A stretch of 64,000 bases of DNA from Nocardia acidivorans NBRC 108247 (GCF_001625085.1 NZ_BDAW01000031.1:1-64000), one strand, 5' to 3'. Counted from the first letter of the stretch, positions 27,170 to 36,923 are shown. Notes: a model not told the origin generated them from the letters alone. Program-made: numbers and translations.

Positions 27170-28972
27170 ATGTCACCCGCTGATGCCTTCGTATCCGGTT
27201 CGCGCACGGTCAACGTGCCGTCCAAGCCTGCTCCCGCGGATCAGCCCGCCTGGAACACGCAGAAGAACTCCTCCATGCCGACCTTTCGGTACCGGCCGTT
27301 CGCCGAGGAGGTCGAGCCCGTCACGCTGGCCGACCGCACCTGGCCGGACAAGGTCATCGACCGCGCCCCGCAGTGGTGTGCGGTGGATCTGCGGGACGGC
27401 AATCAGGCCCTGATCGATCCGATGAGCCCGGCCCGCAAGCGCCGCATGTTCGACCTGCTGGTGCGGATGGGCTACAAGGAGATCGAGGTCGGCTTCCCGG
27501 CCGCCAGCCAGACCGATTTCGACTTCGTCCGCGAGATCATCGAGGACGGCGCGATTCCGGACGATGTCACCATCCAGGTGCTGACCCAGTCCCGGCCCGA
27601 GCTGATCGAGCGCACCTTCGAGGCCTGCGCGGGCGCACCCCATGCCATCGTGCACTTCTACAACTCGACCTCGATTCTGCAGCGCCGCGTGGTGTTCCGC
27701 GCAGACCGCGAGGCCGTCAAGAAGATCGCCACCGACGCCGCCACGCTGTGCCTGGAGATCGAGAAGAAGTACCCGGACACCCACTGGCGCTACGAGTACA
27801 GCCCCGAGTCGTACACCGGCACCGAGCTGGACTACGCCCTGGACGTCTGCGACGCCGTCTCCGCGATCATCGCGCCGACGCCGGACAAGCCGCTGATCAT
27901 CAACCTGCCCGCGACCGTGGAGATGGCGACCCCGAACGTCTACGCCGACTCCATCGAGTGGATGAGCCGGAATCTGGCCCGCCGCGATTCGATCGTGCTG
28001 TCGCTGCATCCGCACAATGACCGCGGCACCGCGGTGGCCGCCGCCGAATTGGGCTACCAGGCCGGTGCGGATCGCATCGAGGGCTGCCTGTTCGGCAATG
28101 GCGAGCGCACCGGCAATGTCTGCCTGGTGACCCTGGGGATGAATCTGTTCTCGCGCGGTGTGGATCCGCAGATCGACTTCAGCAATATCGACGAGATCCG
28201 CCGCACGGTCGAATACTGCAACCAGCTGCCGGTGGCCGAGCGCCACCCCTACGGCGGCGATCTGGTCTACACCGCGTTCTCGGGTTCGCATCAGGACGCC
28301 ATCAACAAGGGCCTGGACGCCATGAAGGCCGCGGCCGACGCCGCGGATTCCGATGTGGCCGATATGACCTGGGCGGTCCCGTACCTGCCCATCGATCCGA
28401 AGGATGTCGGCCGCACGTACGAGGCTGTCATCCGGGTGAATTCGCAGTCCGGCAAGGGCGGCGTCGCCTACATCATGAAGACCGATCACGGGCTGGTGCT
28501 GCCGCGCCGCCTGCAGATCGAGTTCTCGCAGGCCGTGCAGAAGATCACCGACGGTGAGGGCGGCGAGGTCACCCCGAAGGAGATGTGGGACGTCTTCTCC
28601 GAGGAGTACCTGACCCCGATCGTGCCGCTGGAGCGCATCCGCCAGAAGGTCACCGCCTCCGAATTGGACGGCGGCGTCGACCATATCGAGGCCGTGGTCA
28701 AGGTGGACGGCGTCGAGCAGGCCATCTCCGGTGAGGGCAATGGCCCGCTCGCCTCCTTCGTGGACGCGCTGGCCACCATCGGGTACGACGTGCGCGTCCT
28801 GGACTACAGCGAGCACGCCATGTCCTCCGGTGATGACGCGCAGGCCGCCGCCTACGTCGAATGCGCCATCGGCGACAAGGTCACCTGGGGCGTCGGCATC
28901 GCCACCTCGATCACCACCGCTTCGCTGCGCGCGGTCGTCTCGGCTGTCAACCGAGCGGCCCGCGGCAACTGA
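27170..28972 (+). CDS. leuA: 2-isopropylmalate synthase
   Basis: First committed enzyme of leucine biosynthesis: condenses acetyl-CoA with 2-oxoisovalerate. The 600-aa product follows the mycobacterial long-form LeuA: N-terminal extension, TIM barrel with VDLRDGNQALIDPM, EIEVGFPAASQTDFDF, HPHNDRGTAVAAAELG and GNGERTGNVCLVTL, linker with HPYGGDLVYTAFSGSHQDAI, and the C-terminal LeuA regulatory domain (leucine feedback). It lacks the 19-aa tandem repeats of the M. tuberculosis protein: YVECAIGDKVTWGVGIA runs straight through that position. ATG 27170 has GGAGAT upstream. Confidence 0.97.
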   Translation: MSPADAFVSGSRTVNVPSKPAPADQPAWNTQKNSSMPTFRYRPFAEEVEPVTLADRTWPDKVIDRAPQWCAVDLRDGNQALIDPMSPARKRRMFDLLVRMGYKEIEVGFPAASQTDFDFVREIIEDGAIPDDVTIQVLTQSRPELIERTFEACAGAPHAIVHFYNSTSILQRRVVFRADREAVKKIATDAATLCLEIEKKYPDTHWRYEYSPESYTGTELDYALDVCDAVSAIIAPTPDKPLIINLPATVEMATPNVYADSIEWMSRNLARRDSIVLSLHPHNDRGTAVAAAELGYQAGADRIEGCLFGNGERTGNVCLVTLGMNLFSRGVDPQIDFSNIDEIRRTVEYCNQLPVAERHPYGGDLVYTAFSGSHQDAINKGLDAMKAAADAADSDVADMTWAVPYLPIDPKDVGRTYEAVIRVNSQSGKGGVAYIMKTDHGLVLPRRLQIEFSQAVQKITDGEGGEVTPKEMWDVFSEEYLTPIVPLERIRQKVTASELDGGVDHIEAVVKVDGVEQAISGEGNGPLASFVDALATIGYDVRVLDYSEHAMSSGDDAQAAAYVECAIGDKVTWGVGIATSITTASLRAVVSAVNRAARGN

Positions 28973-29262
28973 TCCAACCCCTCGGGTGCCCGGGTTTCGC
29001 GAACGAGACGACTGATTTCGTGAGGCCCGGGTAACTCATGGGGTACGCCCGGAATCGGTTCGGCAGCGACCGCAGGCACGCGTGCGAGATGGTTAACGGC
29101 ACTCAGCCGTGCGCTGAAGTCTCGGGGAGGCGGATTTGCGGGGCAGTTGCGCGAGGGTGCGAAGGGTTACCAGGGCCGGGTAGGAGAGCGTCGGGAATGC
29201 TAGCGTGGGAGCCGCATTAGCGCCGAGCTCTCTGTTCGAGCTGTCGAGCAGATGGGGGACAC

Positions 29263-31008
29263 GTGACTACGAACGACCAGAATTCGACCTCGCAGGCCGC
29301 GGCCGGGCTACCGGTGGACGCCGACGAACTCGAGGACGAGCGACCCTCGTCCCGCGAGGGCGCTCCGGAGCCGGATCAGGCCGTCGAGGCCGAGTCCGCC
29401 GCCGAGGGTGAGCAGGGGCCCGGATTCTTCCCGCCGGTACCGGACTCGATCGAGCAGACCGTCTTCCATCCCGAAGCCGCGGGACCGTATGGTCAGGGAC
29501 CGAATCCCTTTGCGCCGGGCGGCTTCCCGCCCGCGGGCCCGTACGGCGCACCGCCCCAGGGCGGTCCGAACGGACCGTTCGACGGACAGGGGCCGTTCCC
29601 GGGCGGTCCGTTCCAGCACGGTCAGCAGGGTTTTCCGCCGCCCGGAAACTACTCCGCACCCGATTCCGGCCAGTTCGCGCCGCCGCCGAATTCCGGTGCG
29701 CCGGGCGCGTTTCCGGGCCAGGACGGTCCCTACGGTGAGGTGCGCGACGAGACCCCGTACGGCGAGATCCGGCAGGAAATCGGCAGTGACGGCATGGTTC
29801 GCCGAGTGTTTCCCGACCAGTCCGGCCAGCCGGGTCAGCCCGGACCGCAGGAGCCGGGCGGTGCGCCCGGTCAGTTCGGGCAGCCCGGTCAGTTCGCGCC
29901 CGCCAATGATCAACCCGGCGGCCCGATCTACAGCTGGTCCCCGCCGCCCGCCCAGCCCCCGCAGCAGCCGATGCAGCAGCCCGGCTTCGCGCCGCAGGGC
30001 TGGAATGGTCAGCCGCAGCAGGGTTTTCCGCAGCAGCACGGCGGCTACCAGCAGCAGCCGCCGCCGGGGCACTCGGTCAATGACCTGAACCTGTTGCGCC
30101 GGGCGCGACGCGCACCGCGCAGCGGTTGGCGGCGCGCGGTGCACAAGGCTTCCGGCGGTGTGATCAACCCGGGTGAGTCGCCCGCGGATCTGATGCACGC
30201 GCAGCTGGTGGATCGGGTGAACCAGCCGGTGCGCGGCGATTACCGGATCGCCATCCTCTCGCTCAAGGGCGGTGTCGGAAAGACCACCACCACCGTCGGT
30301 TTGGGCTCCACCTTCGCCTCCGAGCGCGGTGACCGGGTCATCGCCATCGATGCCAATCCCGACCTGGGCACCCTCGCCCACCGGGTGCCGCGGCAGACCC
30401 GCTCCACGGTGCGAAATCTGTTGGAGGACACCCACATCACCCGCTACTCCGATGTGCGCGCGCATACCTCCCAGGCCCCGAGTCGCCTGGAAGTGCTTGC
30501 CAGCGAACAGGATCCGGCGGTGTCGGAGGCGTTCAGCGAGGCCGATTACCGTAAGGCGATCGGTATCCTGCAGCAGTTCTACAACATCATCCTCACCGAC
30601 TGCGGCACCGGTCTGATGCATTCGGCCATGTCCGGCGTCCTGGATATGGCGAGTTCGCTGGTGCTGGTCACCTCGCCCGCCATCGACGGCGCCCGCAGTG
30701 CCTCGGCCACCCTGGACTGGCTCGATCACCATGGCTATCACAAGCTGGTGGAGCGAACCGTGGTGGTGGTCAACGCCTCTCGCAAGGGTTCCTCCACCGT
30801 GGACCTGGATCAGCTGCGCAAACTGTTCCTGGACCGCACCCGCGCGGTGCAGGTGGTGCCGTTCGACGATCACCTGGCCGAAGGCGCGGAGATCGATCTG
30901 GAGCTGGTCTCCAAGCCGACCCGGCGCGCACTGCTGGAGCTCGCCGCCATGGTCGCCGACGATTTCGGCTATCACGCTGCGCAGCAGGGCTACCCGCGAC
31001 AGCACTAG
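29263..31008 (+). CDS. MinD/ParA-family ATPase with long Pro/Gly/Gln-rich N-terminus
   Basis: 581 aa. Residues 1 to about 270 are a disordered acidic then Pro/Gly/Gln-rich region; a short basic patch (LLRRARRAPRSGWRRAVHK) leads into a deviant-Walker P-loop ATPase (LSLKGGVGKTTTTVGLG at about 331-347, IAIDANPDLGTLAHRV, ILTDCGTGLMHSAMSG). The layout is like EspI and related ESX/CpsD-type ATPases of mycolic-acid bacteria, but no ESX genes are near, so its partner system is unknown. GTG 29263 after GGGGGACAC. The 290 bases between leuA and this gene hold no gene; TAGCGT at 29201-29206 is a possible -10 for it. Confidence 0.75.
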   Translation: MTTNDQNSTSQAAAGLPVDADELEDERPSSREGAPEPDQAVEAESAAEGEQGPGFFPPVPDSIEQTVFHPEAAGPYGQGPNPFAPGGFPPAGPYGAPPQGGPNGPFDGQGPFPGGPFQHGQQGFPPPGNYSAPDSGQFAPPPNSGAPGAFPGQDGPYGEVRDETPYGEIRQEIGSDGMVRRVFPDQSGQPGQPGPQEPGGAPGQFGQPGQFAPANDQPGGPIYSWSPPPAQPPQQPMQQPGFAPQGWNGQPQQGFPQQHGGYQQQPPPGHSVNDLNLLRRARRAPRSGWRRAVHKASGGVINPGESPADLMHAQLVDRVNQPVRGDYRIAILSLKGGVGKTTTTVGLGSTFASERGDRVIAIDANPDLGTLAHRVPRQTRSTVRNLLEDTHITRYSDVRAHTSQAPSRLEVLASEQDPAVSEAFSEADYRKAIGILQQFYNIILTDCGTGLMHSAMSGVLDMASSLVLVTSPAIDGARSASATLDWLDHHGYHKLVERTVVVVNASRKGSSTVDLDQLRKLFLDRTRAVQVVPFDDHLAEGAEIDLELVSKPTRRALLELAAMVADDFGYHAAQQGYPRQH

Positions 31009-31032
31009 GCACGGCAACCCCGAGAACGAACG

Positions 31033-31062
31033 AACGCCCCGCGGCGACCACCGCGGGGCGTT
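31033..31062. terminator. bidirectional intrinsic terminator
   Basis: A perfect 12-bp GC-rich stem (31033-31044 with 31051-31062), six-base loop, with AA before and TTT at the end of the stem. It lies between the convergent ATPase and oxidoreductase genes and can serve both. Confidence 0.85.
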
Positions 31063-31077
31063 TCGCGTATCAGCGCA

Positions 31078-32067
31078 TCAGCCGTGCACCAGCGGAGCCA
31101 ATGCCCGCCCGGCCAGCTCCACGGTCCCCGGCTCATGCCCGTTGGTGACGAGATTGACGATGAGCCCGTCGATTCCGTGATCGAGTACCCGCGATTGCAA
31201 CTGCTCGGCCACCTCATCGGGGGTGCCCGCGAACTGCCGGTCCGCCGGGGTCTGTCGCAGCGCCGCCACCGGCAATGCCGAGAGATCGGTGATCCCTTGC
31301 CGCGCAAGCATATCCGCCTGCGCCTTGCGGGCCCGGTCGCCGTCCTCGTCGACGATGACGAAGGCCAGGAAACTGGTCTCCAGGCTCGCGCGATCGCGTC
31401 CCGCCTCATCCAGCCGGGCGTGCAGCGCGTCCAGTTTGCGCGGCAGTTCCGAGGCATTGCAGATGATATTGAGATGGTCGGCGAACCGCGCGGCCAGCGC
31501 GAACGTCTTCTTCTCCCCGCCGCCGCCGAGCATGACCGGCAGATCATCGCGCACGCGCGGCTCGTTCATGGCGTCCTTCGTGTGATACCAGCGCCCGTCG
31601 AAGGTGGAATGCTGTCCGCGCAGCATGGGCGTGATGATCTGCAGCGCTTCCTCGAGTCGTTCGAAACGCTCGGTGAAGGTGCCGAATTCGAATCCGTACG
31701 CCTGATGCTCGAGCTCGAACCAGCCCGCGCCGATCCCGAGTACGGCCCGCCCGCTGCTCACCACATCCAGCGTGGTGACGGTCTTGGCGGTGAGTGCCGG
31801 ATTGCGGTAGGTATTGCCGGTCACCAAGGCGGACAACTGAATTCGTTCGGTCGCCGCCGCCAATCCGGACAGCGCCGTATACGCCTCCAGCATGGGCTGG
31901 TCCGGGGTGCCCAGCAGTGGCAACTGGTAGAAGTGGTCCATGACGAAGGCGGCGTCGAACCCCGCCGCCTCGGCCTCGCGGGCCTGCGCGGTGACCGCGG
32001 CGAACAACTCGCGCGGCGGCACCCCGTAGCTGAAGTTGGGCATCTGATATCCGAGACGAATGCTCAT
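31078..32067 (-). CDS. LLM-class F420-dependent oxidoreductase
   Basis: 329-aa TIM-barrel flavin/F420 enzyme of the luciferase-like monooxygenase class. Typical segments: RLGYQMPNFSYG at the start, DAAFVMDHFYQLP, GNTYRNPALTAKTVTTLDVVS, GIGAGWFELEHQAYG, and PVMLGGGGEKKTFALAARFAD. Mycolic-acid bacteria have dozens of F420-dependent members acting on diverse substrates; none can be named here. ATG 32067. Next upstream is the LysR gene on the same strand 83 bases away. Confidence 0.85.
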   Translation of the reverse strand: MSIRLGYQMPNFSYGVPPRELFAAVTAQAREAEAAGFDAAFVMDHFYQLPLLGTPDQPMLEAYTALSGLAAATERIQLSALVTGNTYRNPALTAKTVTTLDVVSSGRAVLGIGAGWFELEHQAYGFEFGTFTERFERLEEALQIITPMLRGQHSTFDGRWYHTKDAMNEPRVRDDLPVMLGGGGEKKTFALAARFADHLNIICNASELPRKLDALHARLDEAGRDRASLETSFLAFVIVDEDGDRARKAQADMLARQGITDLSALPVAALRQTPADRQFAGTPDEVAEQLQSRVLDHGIDGLIVNLVTNGHEPGTVELAGRALAPLVHG

Positions 32068-32150
32068 GCGCTCACGCTATGACCTGGAGTGCGCTCCAAG
32101 TCAAGAGTGCAGCGGCGCTAGCCCCGGCGCGGCGACACGTCGCATCGGGG

Positions 32151-33044
32151 CTAGCGCGTGGCGCGGCGCGCGGCGCGTTCGAAGGCGGCCAGGACGGTGG
32201 CAACGGCGGGGCGCTTCTCGGCATGCGGACGCGTGGCCAGATCGTAGAGCCGCGCGGCGCGCACCCCCGCCAGTCGCAGCATCACCACCTCGGCGTGCCG
32301 GACCGCGTACCGGGGCATCAGCGCGATGCCGTAACCGGAGGCGACCAGCGCCTCGATCACGGTGAAGTCGTTGAGCCGCTGCGCTATTCGCGGCTGCACG
32401 CCGGTCACGGTGGCAATCGAGCGCAGTACGTCGTCCACCGGGAATCCGCCGCGCACACTCAGCCAGGTCTCATCGGACAGTTCGGCGGGTACCACCGCGC
32501 CGTGCTTGGCCAGCCGATGCTCGGGTCCCACCACCACGTCGATGGGCTCCCGCATGAGCACCCGCGAGGCCACCCGCGCCCCGCCGAGGGAGGTGGACCG
32601 TTCATCCCGATGCGTGAGCACCACGTCGTAATCGGCGAGCAGCCGTGGCACCTGCACCGGTGGCACATCCTCATCGGCCGCGATCATCTCCACCCCGGTC
32701 CCGGCCAATTCGGTCAGGACCTGGGGCAGTAGCAGGGCCGCCCCGGAAGGGAACAACGCGACCCGCACCTGTCCGCGCGGTGATCCCCGGTACGAGGCCA
32801 TCTCAGCGGCCGCCTTCTCCATGGCCGCCAGCACCTCATCGGCCCGCACCACCAGTGCTCGTCCCGCATCGGTCAACCGCACCCGGCGCCCCTCCGGCTC
32901 CAGCAGTGCCACCCCGGCTTCGCGGGCGAGCACCTTCAGTTGCTGGGACACCGCGGAGGGCGTCATCGACAGCGCTTCGGCCACGGCGGCGACGGTCCCT
33001 CGATCCGCGAGTTCGCGCAACACGCGCAATCGCTCGACCGACAT
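32151..33044 (-). CDS. LysR-family transcriptional regulator
   Basis: 297 aa from ATG 33044: N-terminal LysR winged helix (LRVLRELADRGTVAAVAEAL, TPSAVSQQLKVLARE) and a periplasmic-binding-like effector domain (GQVRVALFPSGAALLLP; VLTHRDERS; GIALMPRYAVRH). No ribosome-binding site precedes 33044, and the frame stays open upstream to another ATG at 33272, which would add a Pro/Arg-rich 76-aa tail; that ATG lies right at the divergent promoter. The 302 bases from 33045 to 33346 hold nothing else. It is divergent from an EamA exporter gene, the classic arrangement for control of an amino-acid or metabolite exporter. Confidence 0.82.
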   Translation of the reverse strand: MSVERLRVLRELADRGTVAAVAEALSMTPSAVSQQLKVLAREAGVALLEPEGRRVRLTDAGRALVVRADEVLAAMEKAAAEMASYRGSPRGQVRVALFPSGAALLLPQVLTELAGTGVEMIAADEDVPPVQVPRLLADYDVVLTHRDERSTSLGGARVASRVLMREPIDVVVGPEHRLAKHGAVVPAELSDETWLSVRGGFPVDDVLRSIATVTGVQPRIAQRLNDFTVIEALVASGYGIALMPRYAVRHAEVVMLRLAGVRAARLYDLATRPHAEKRPAVATVLAAFERAARRATR

Positions 33045-33270
33045 GAGGGGGCCACCGTCCTGCGCAGTCTTCGCCTCCTGCGTGCCCACCGCGTCGCCCC
33101 CGGTGGCTGTACCGACCCGGCGGGGTGGGGTGGCGGCCCCGGCTCGGGTGCCGGGATGCGGATCGGGCCCGCTCGGTGGAAGATGCCGGGGACCCATCGG
33201 GTCCGGTGCGATGCGCCGGGGTCGCGGGACGGTGCGGGGCGGGGTGGTGTCCGGCTCTTCCGGGTGCGGC

Positions 33271-33325
33271 ATAGATAAGTTCTACTACATCGTTTCTACA
33301 GATTTATTCGATTGTTCTTATCTAT
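33271..33325. promoter_or_regulatory. divergent LysR/EamA control region with inverted repeat
   Basis: An unusually AT-rich 75-base gap. ATAGATAAG (33271-33279) and CTTATCTAT (33317-33325) form a perfect 9-bp inverted repeat flanking it. Probable LysR-type binding region and promoters for both genes; exact -10/-35 elements cannot be fixed by eye. Confidence 0.5.
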
Positions 33326-33346
33326 GGACAACCGCATATTTGCCTC

Positions 33347-34315
33347 ATGACCAATCGTGATCGGCTGCTCGGCCTGGCTGTCGTGGTGTTGTGGGGGCTG
33401 AATTTCCTCGCCATTCGGGTGGGCCTCGACCACTTCCGACCCTTCTTCTTCGCCGCCCTGCGCTTCGCGGTGATCGCGGTGCCGGTGCTGATCTTCATCC
33501 CGCGCCCGCGGGTGCCGTGGCGGTGGCTGCTGCTGTACGGCGTCGGCTTCGGGATTCTGCAGTTCGCCTTCCTGTTCAGCGCCATGCGCGCCGGGATGCC
33601 GACCGGACTGTCCTCGCTGGTGTTGCAGTCCTCGGCGCCGTTCACGGTGCTGCTGGGCGCGGTATTCCTGCGGGAGCGGTTGCGCGGTGTGCGATTGCTC
33701 GGCATCGCGGTGGCCATGGCCGGTATGGCGGTGATCGGCTGGGACCGCTCCCATCAGGCCGCGCTGCTGCCGCTGATCCTGACCCTGCTGGCCGGATTGG
33801 GCTGGGCCTTCGGCAATCTCGGCTCCCGCATGGCCGCCGCGCACGCCGCGGGGGTCAATCCGCTGCACCTGACGCTGTGGATGACGGTCGTCCCGCCGCT
33901 GCCCATGTTCGCGCTCTCCGCCGTCGTCGAGGGCCCGGCCACCGGGCTGCGCGATCTGGCCGACTCGTTCTCCGCGCGCGGCTGGCCCGCCTATGCCGCG
34001 CTGGCCTACATCGTGCTGCTGGGCACCATCGCCGGTTCGGGTCTGTGGACCTATCTGATGAGCCGCTATCCGGCGGGCACGGTCGCACCGCTCTCGCTCA
34101 TGGTGCCGGTGGTCGGGATCGGGGCCTCCTGGGCCTTCCTGCACGAGCATCCGTCGGCCGTCTCCCTGGTCGGCGCGGCCATTGTGATCGCGGGTGCGTT
34201 CACCGCCACCTCGGCCCGGGCTGCGAAGTCTGCGAATTCCGCGCCGGAGCCGGTGCCGGCCCCGTCACCTCGACTGATTCCGGCGGAACCGGCCCCGCGC
34301 CTGGCCGAGGTATAG
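33347..34315 (+). CDS. EamA-family (DMT superfamily) transporter
   Basis: 322 aa with ten hydrophobic helices in two homologous EamA halves: LLGLAVVVLWGLNFLAIRVG and PAAVVSSLVLQ-like SSLVLQSSAPFTVLLGAVFL in the first; LLAGLGWAFGNLGSR and GTVAPLSLMVPVVGIGASW in the second. A soluble Pro/Ala tail follows the last helix. Inner-membrane metabolite exporter; related RhtA/YdcZ-type proteins export amino acids such as threonine or O-acetylserine. Controlled presumably by the divergent LysR gene. ATG 33347 lies just downstream of the AT-rich region; no clear ribosome site. Confidence 0.88.
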   Translation: MTNRDRLLGLAVVVLWGLNFLAIRVGLDHFRPFFFAALRFAVIAVPVLIFIPRPRVPWRWLLLYGVGFGILQFAFLFSAMRAGMPTGLSSLVLQSSAPFTVLLGAVFLRERLRGVRLLGIAVAMAGMAVIGWDRSHQAALLPLILTLLAGLGWAFGNLGSRMAAAHAAGVNPLHLTLWMTVVPPLPMFALSAVVEGPATGLRDLADSFSARGWPAYAALAYIVLLGTIAGSGLWTYLMSRYPAGTVAPLSLMVPVVGIGASWAFLHEHPSAVSLVGAAIVIAGAFTATSARAAKSANSAPEPVPAPSPRLIPAEPAPRLAEV

Positions 34316-34429
34316 CGAACGGTCGGCATACACACATCAAAGATCGACACGAGGTCCGGAAATTGCGACCCTACGGACCCGTGTCCGGTTCCCGCTGCCT
34401 AGGATTCCCCCAGGCGTGGGAGGTAGGGA

Positions 34430-36196
34430 ATGACGGGACAGCGTATGTCCGTCACGCGGCGCACGGTGCTGCGTGGGGCGGTCGCGGCGAGTGCTCTGGC
34501 GAGTACGGCCGCGACCCTGCGACCCACCCCCGCGGCGGCCGATCCGGGCCGCACCGTCGTGGTGCTCGGCGGCGGGGTCGCCGGACTCACCGCGGCGCAC
34601 GAACTGGCCGAACGCGGCTTCGATGTCACCGTGTACGAGCGCCGGGCGCTGGGTGGCAAAGCCCGCAGCATTCCGGTGCCGGGCACCGGGCGCGACGGTC
34701 GCCCGGAATTGATGGGCGAACACGGTTTTCGCTTCTTCCCCGGCTTCTACCGGCACATTCCCGACACCATGCGGCGAATTCCGTTCGCGGGCAATGCCAA
34801 TGGGGTCTGGGACAATCTGATCGCCGCCCCCGAGGCGCGCTTCTCCCGCCGCGACGCCGATGATGTGATCCTGCCGCTGGGCCGCGCGGGCCGGGTCTGG
34901 GCCACCCCCGACGATTTCCGCGAGACCGTCGGATCGGCCATCGCCACCAGCACCAAGATGTCCGAGGCCGACGCCCTGTACTTCGCCAATCGCCTGCTGG
35001 TCTTCAACACCAGCTGTGATGCCCGGCGATATGGCCAGTGGGACAAGGTTTCCTGGCGGGACTATGTCGGCGCGGGCCGTCGCTCCACCGAATTCCGCAT
35101 GCTGCTCTCGCGCACGCTGACCACCCTGCTGGTGGCGGCCAAGGACGATCTGGCCAGCACCCTGACCATCGGCAATATGGGTGAGCAGTTCCTCGGCAAT
35201 CCCTTCGAGGTCGCGAACGACGGTGCGCTGGACCGGCTGTTGAACGGCGCCACCAATGAGGCGTGGATCGATCCGTGGGTGGCGCGGCTGCGCGAGCTCG
35301 GCGTGAAATTCGCCACCGGTGAGGTGCGCGGCCTGGATATCGCCGACGGCCGCATCACCGCCGCGCGCATTGTCGACGGTGCCGGCGCGGCACGGCAGAT
35401 CGAGGCCGACTATTTCGTCTCCGCCGTCCCCACCGAGGTGGCGCGCACCCTGTGGTCACCCGAAATCCTTTCCCGCCGACCGGATTTGGCGGGCATGAAT
35501 CAGCTCATGGTGGATTGGATGACCGGTATCCAGTTCTTCCTGAAGCGCGAGACGAATATCGCGCGCGGTCATGTCGCCTATGTGGATTCACCGTGGTCGC
35601 TGACCTCCATCGCGCAGAACCAGTTCTGGGCGCGCACCCCGATCACCGGCTTCGGCGACGGCACCGTGCGGGACTGCCTGTCGGTGGACATCTCCGATTG
35701 GAACACCCCCGGCATCCTCTATGGCAAACCCGCCAAGGAGTGCACCCACGATGAGATCGCCCGCGAGGTATGGGCGCAGCTCAAAGCGCATTTGAACGAT
35801 CAGCGCGAACTGCTCGCCGATGCGGATCTGCACTCCTGGTTCCTGGACACCGGCATCACCTGGGATGCGGGCGCCAAGCGCAATGCCAATGCCGATCCGC
35901 TGCTGATCAATACCGCGGGCTCCTGGGCGCTGCGCCCGGAGTCGCATCGCGCCGAGCTCGAAAACCTGTTCCTGGCAGGCGATTACGTGCGCACCAAGGT
36001 GGATCTGGCCACCATGGAGGGCGCGTCGGAGGCCGCGCGCACCGCGGTGAACGCACTGCTGGAGGTGTCCGGTTCGAACGCCCCGCGCTGTCAGCTGTTC
36101 ACGCTCTACCGCGCCACCGAACTGGAACCGTTCCGGCAGTTGGACATCGCGCGTTTCAAGGCCGGTCAGCCCAACCTCTTCGACGGCCCGCTCTAG
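34430..36196 (+). CDS. Tat-exported FAD-dependent oxidoreductase (amine-oxidase/hydroxysqualene-dehydroxylase-like)
   Basis: 588 aa. N-terminal twin-arginine signal (VTRRTVLRGAVAASALAST, then an AAADP cleavage-like site), then a dinucleotide-binding motif VVVLGGGVAGLTAAHELAER and the flavin-anchoring RALGGKARS and GEHGFRFFPGFYRHI. The C-terminus has a second FAD motif (NLFLAGDYVRTKVDLATMEG). This pattern is that of the flavin amine-oxidase / phytoene-desaturase / hydroxysqualene-dehydroxylase group; substrate not determinable. Export by Tat with bound FAD is likely. ATG 34430 has GGAGG eight bases upstream. No squalene or carotenoid genes are adjacent. Confidence 0.75.
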   Translation: MTGQRMSVTRRTVLRGAVAASALASTAATLRPTPAAADPGRTVVVLGGGVAGLTAAHELAERGFDVTVYERRALGGKARSIPVPGTGRDGRPELMGEHGFRFFPGFYRHIPDTMRRIPFAGNANGVWDNLIAAPEARFSRRDADDVILPLGRAGRVWATPDDFRETVGSAIATSTKMSEADALYFANRLLVFNTSCDARRYGQWDKVSWRDYVGAGRRSTEFRMLLSRTLTTLLVAAKDDLASTLTIGNMGEQFLGNPFEVANDGALDRLLNGATNEAWIDPWVARLRELGVKFATGEVRGLDIADGRITAARIVDGAGAARQIEADYFVSAVPTEVARTLWSPEILSRRPDLAGMNQLMVDWMTGIQFFLKRETNIARGHVAYVDSPWSLTSIAQNQFWARTPITGFGDGTVRDCLSVDISDWNTPGILYGKPAKECTHDEIAREVWAQLKAHLNDQRELLADADLHSWFLDTGITWDAGAKRNANADPLLINTAGSWALRPESHRAELENLFLAGDYVRTKVDLATMEGASEAARTAVNALLEVSGSNAPRCQLFTLYRATELEPFRQLDIARFKAGQPNLFDGPL

Positions 36197-36252
36197 GGAG
36201 ATACCGCACAATCCACTGGCGCAGCGGCCCGGTTCGAGCGTTGAATCGAATC

Positions 36253-36873
36253 ATGAGCGAGATCGTGGATCAGGCCGAACTACGCGCCCTGCTGGGTGAT
36301 CCGTCACCCCGGGCCATCGCCAAGGAGCGCGTCGCACTCCATGCCCGCGACAAGGAGTGGATCTCCCTCTCTCCCTTCGTGGTGCTGGCCACCAGTGACG
36401 CCGACGGCAATTGCGATGCCTCGCCCAAGGGCGATCCGGCCGGTTTCGTTCATGTGCTGGACGACCACACCCTCGCGATTCCCGAGCGCCCGGGCAATCG
36501 CCGTGCGGACGGCTACCTCAATATTCTGAGCAATCCGCGTGTGGGCGTGATCTTCCTGATTCCCGGCCGCGGGGAAACCCTGCGTATCAACGGCAAAGCC
36601 CGGCTGGTGCGGGACGCGCCGTACTTCGACGACATGGTGGTGAAGGGGCACCGTCCGATCCTGGCCGTCGAGGTCCAGGTCGAGCAGATCTTCCTGCACT
36701 GCGCCAAGGCATTCCTGCGCAGCGGCCTGTGGAACCCCGAGCAATGGCCGGTCGACACGCTGCCGAATCAGGCTCGGCTGGTGAAGGAATTGCAACCCGA
36801 GAGCACCGAGACCGTCGAACAATTGGAGAAGCACTACTCGCACACCTACGAGGAGCTGCTCTACAAGTCCTGA
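36253..36873 (+). CDS. FMN-dependent PPOX-type flavoprotein (MSMEG_1061-like)
   Basis: 206-aa split-barrel flavoprotein of the pyridoxamine-5'-phosphate-oxidase-like superfamily. Recognisable segments: SLSPFVVLATSDADGNCDAS, PKGDPAGFVHVLDD, IPERPGNRRADGYLNILSNP and GVIFLIPGRGETLRINGKAR, followed by a longer tail ending near KHYSHTYEEL. Such proteins bind FMN, F420 or heme; the MSMEG_1061 subgroup is annotated as FMN-dependent with unknown substrate. ATG 36253. Located between the Tat flavoprotein and murT; co-transcription with the former is possible (56 bases). Confidence 0.8.
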   Translation: MSEIVDQAELRALLGDPSPRAIAKERVALHARDKEWISLSPFVVLATSDADGNCDASPKGDPAGFVHVLDDHTLAIPERPGNRRADGYLNILSNPRVGVIFLIPGRGETLRINGKARLVRDAPYFDDMVVKGHRPILAVEVQVEQIFLHCAKAFLRSGLWNPEQWPVDTLPNQARLVKELQPESTETVEQLEKHYSHTYEELLYKS

Positions 36874-36923
36874 GTGTCGATGCCGCCTGCGCATCAACCC
36901 GCTCGCACCAATAAACTCGCGGC

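Noticed and set aside
27170..28972. LeuA tandem-repeat expansion as in M. tuberculosis
   Set aside because: The repeat position is occupied by a single uninterrupted segment.
28973..29262. Riboswitch before the MinD/ParA gene
   Set aside because: GC-rich with several short stems but no consensus core that I can match to a known class.
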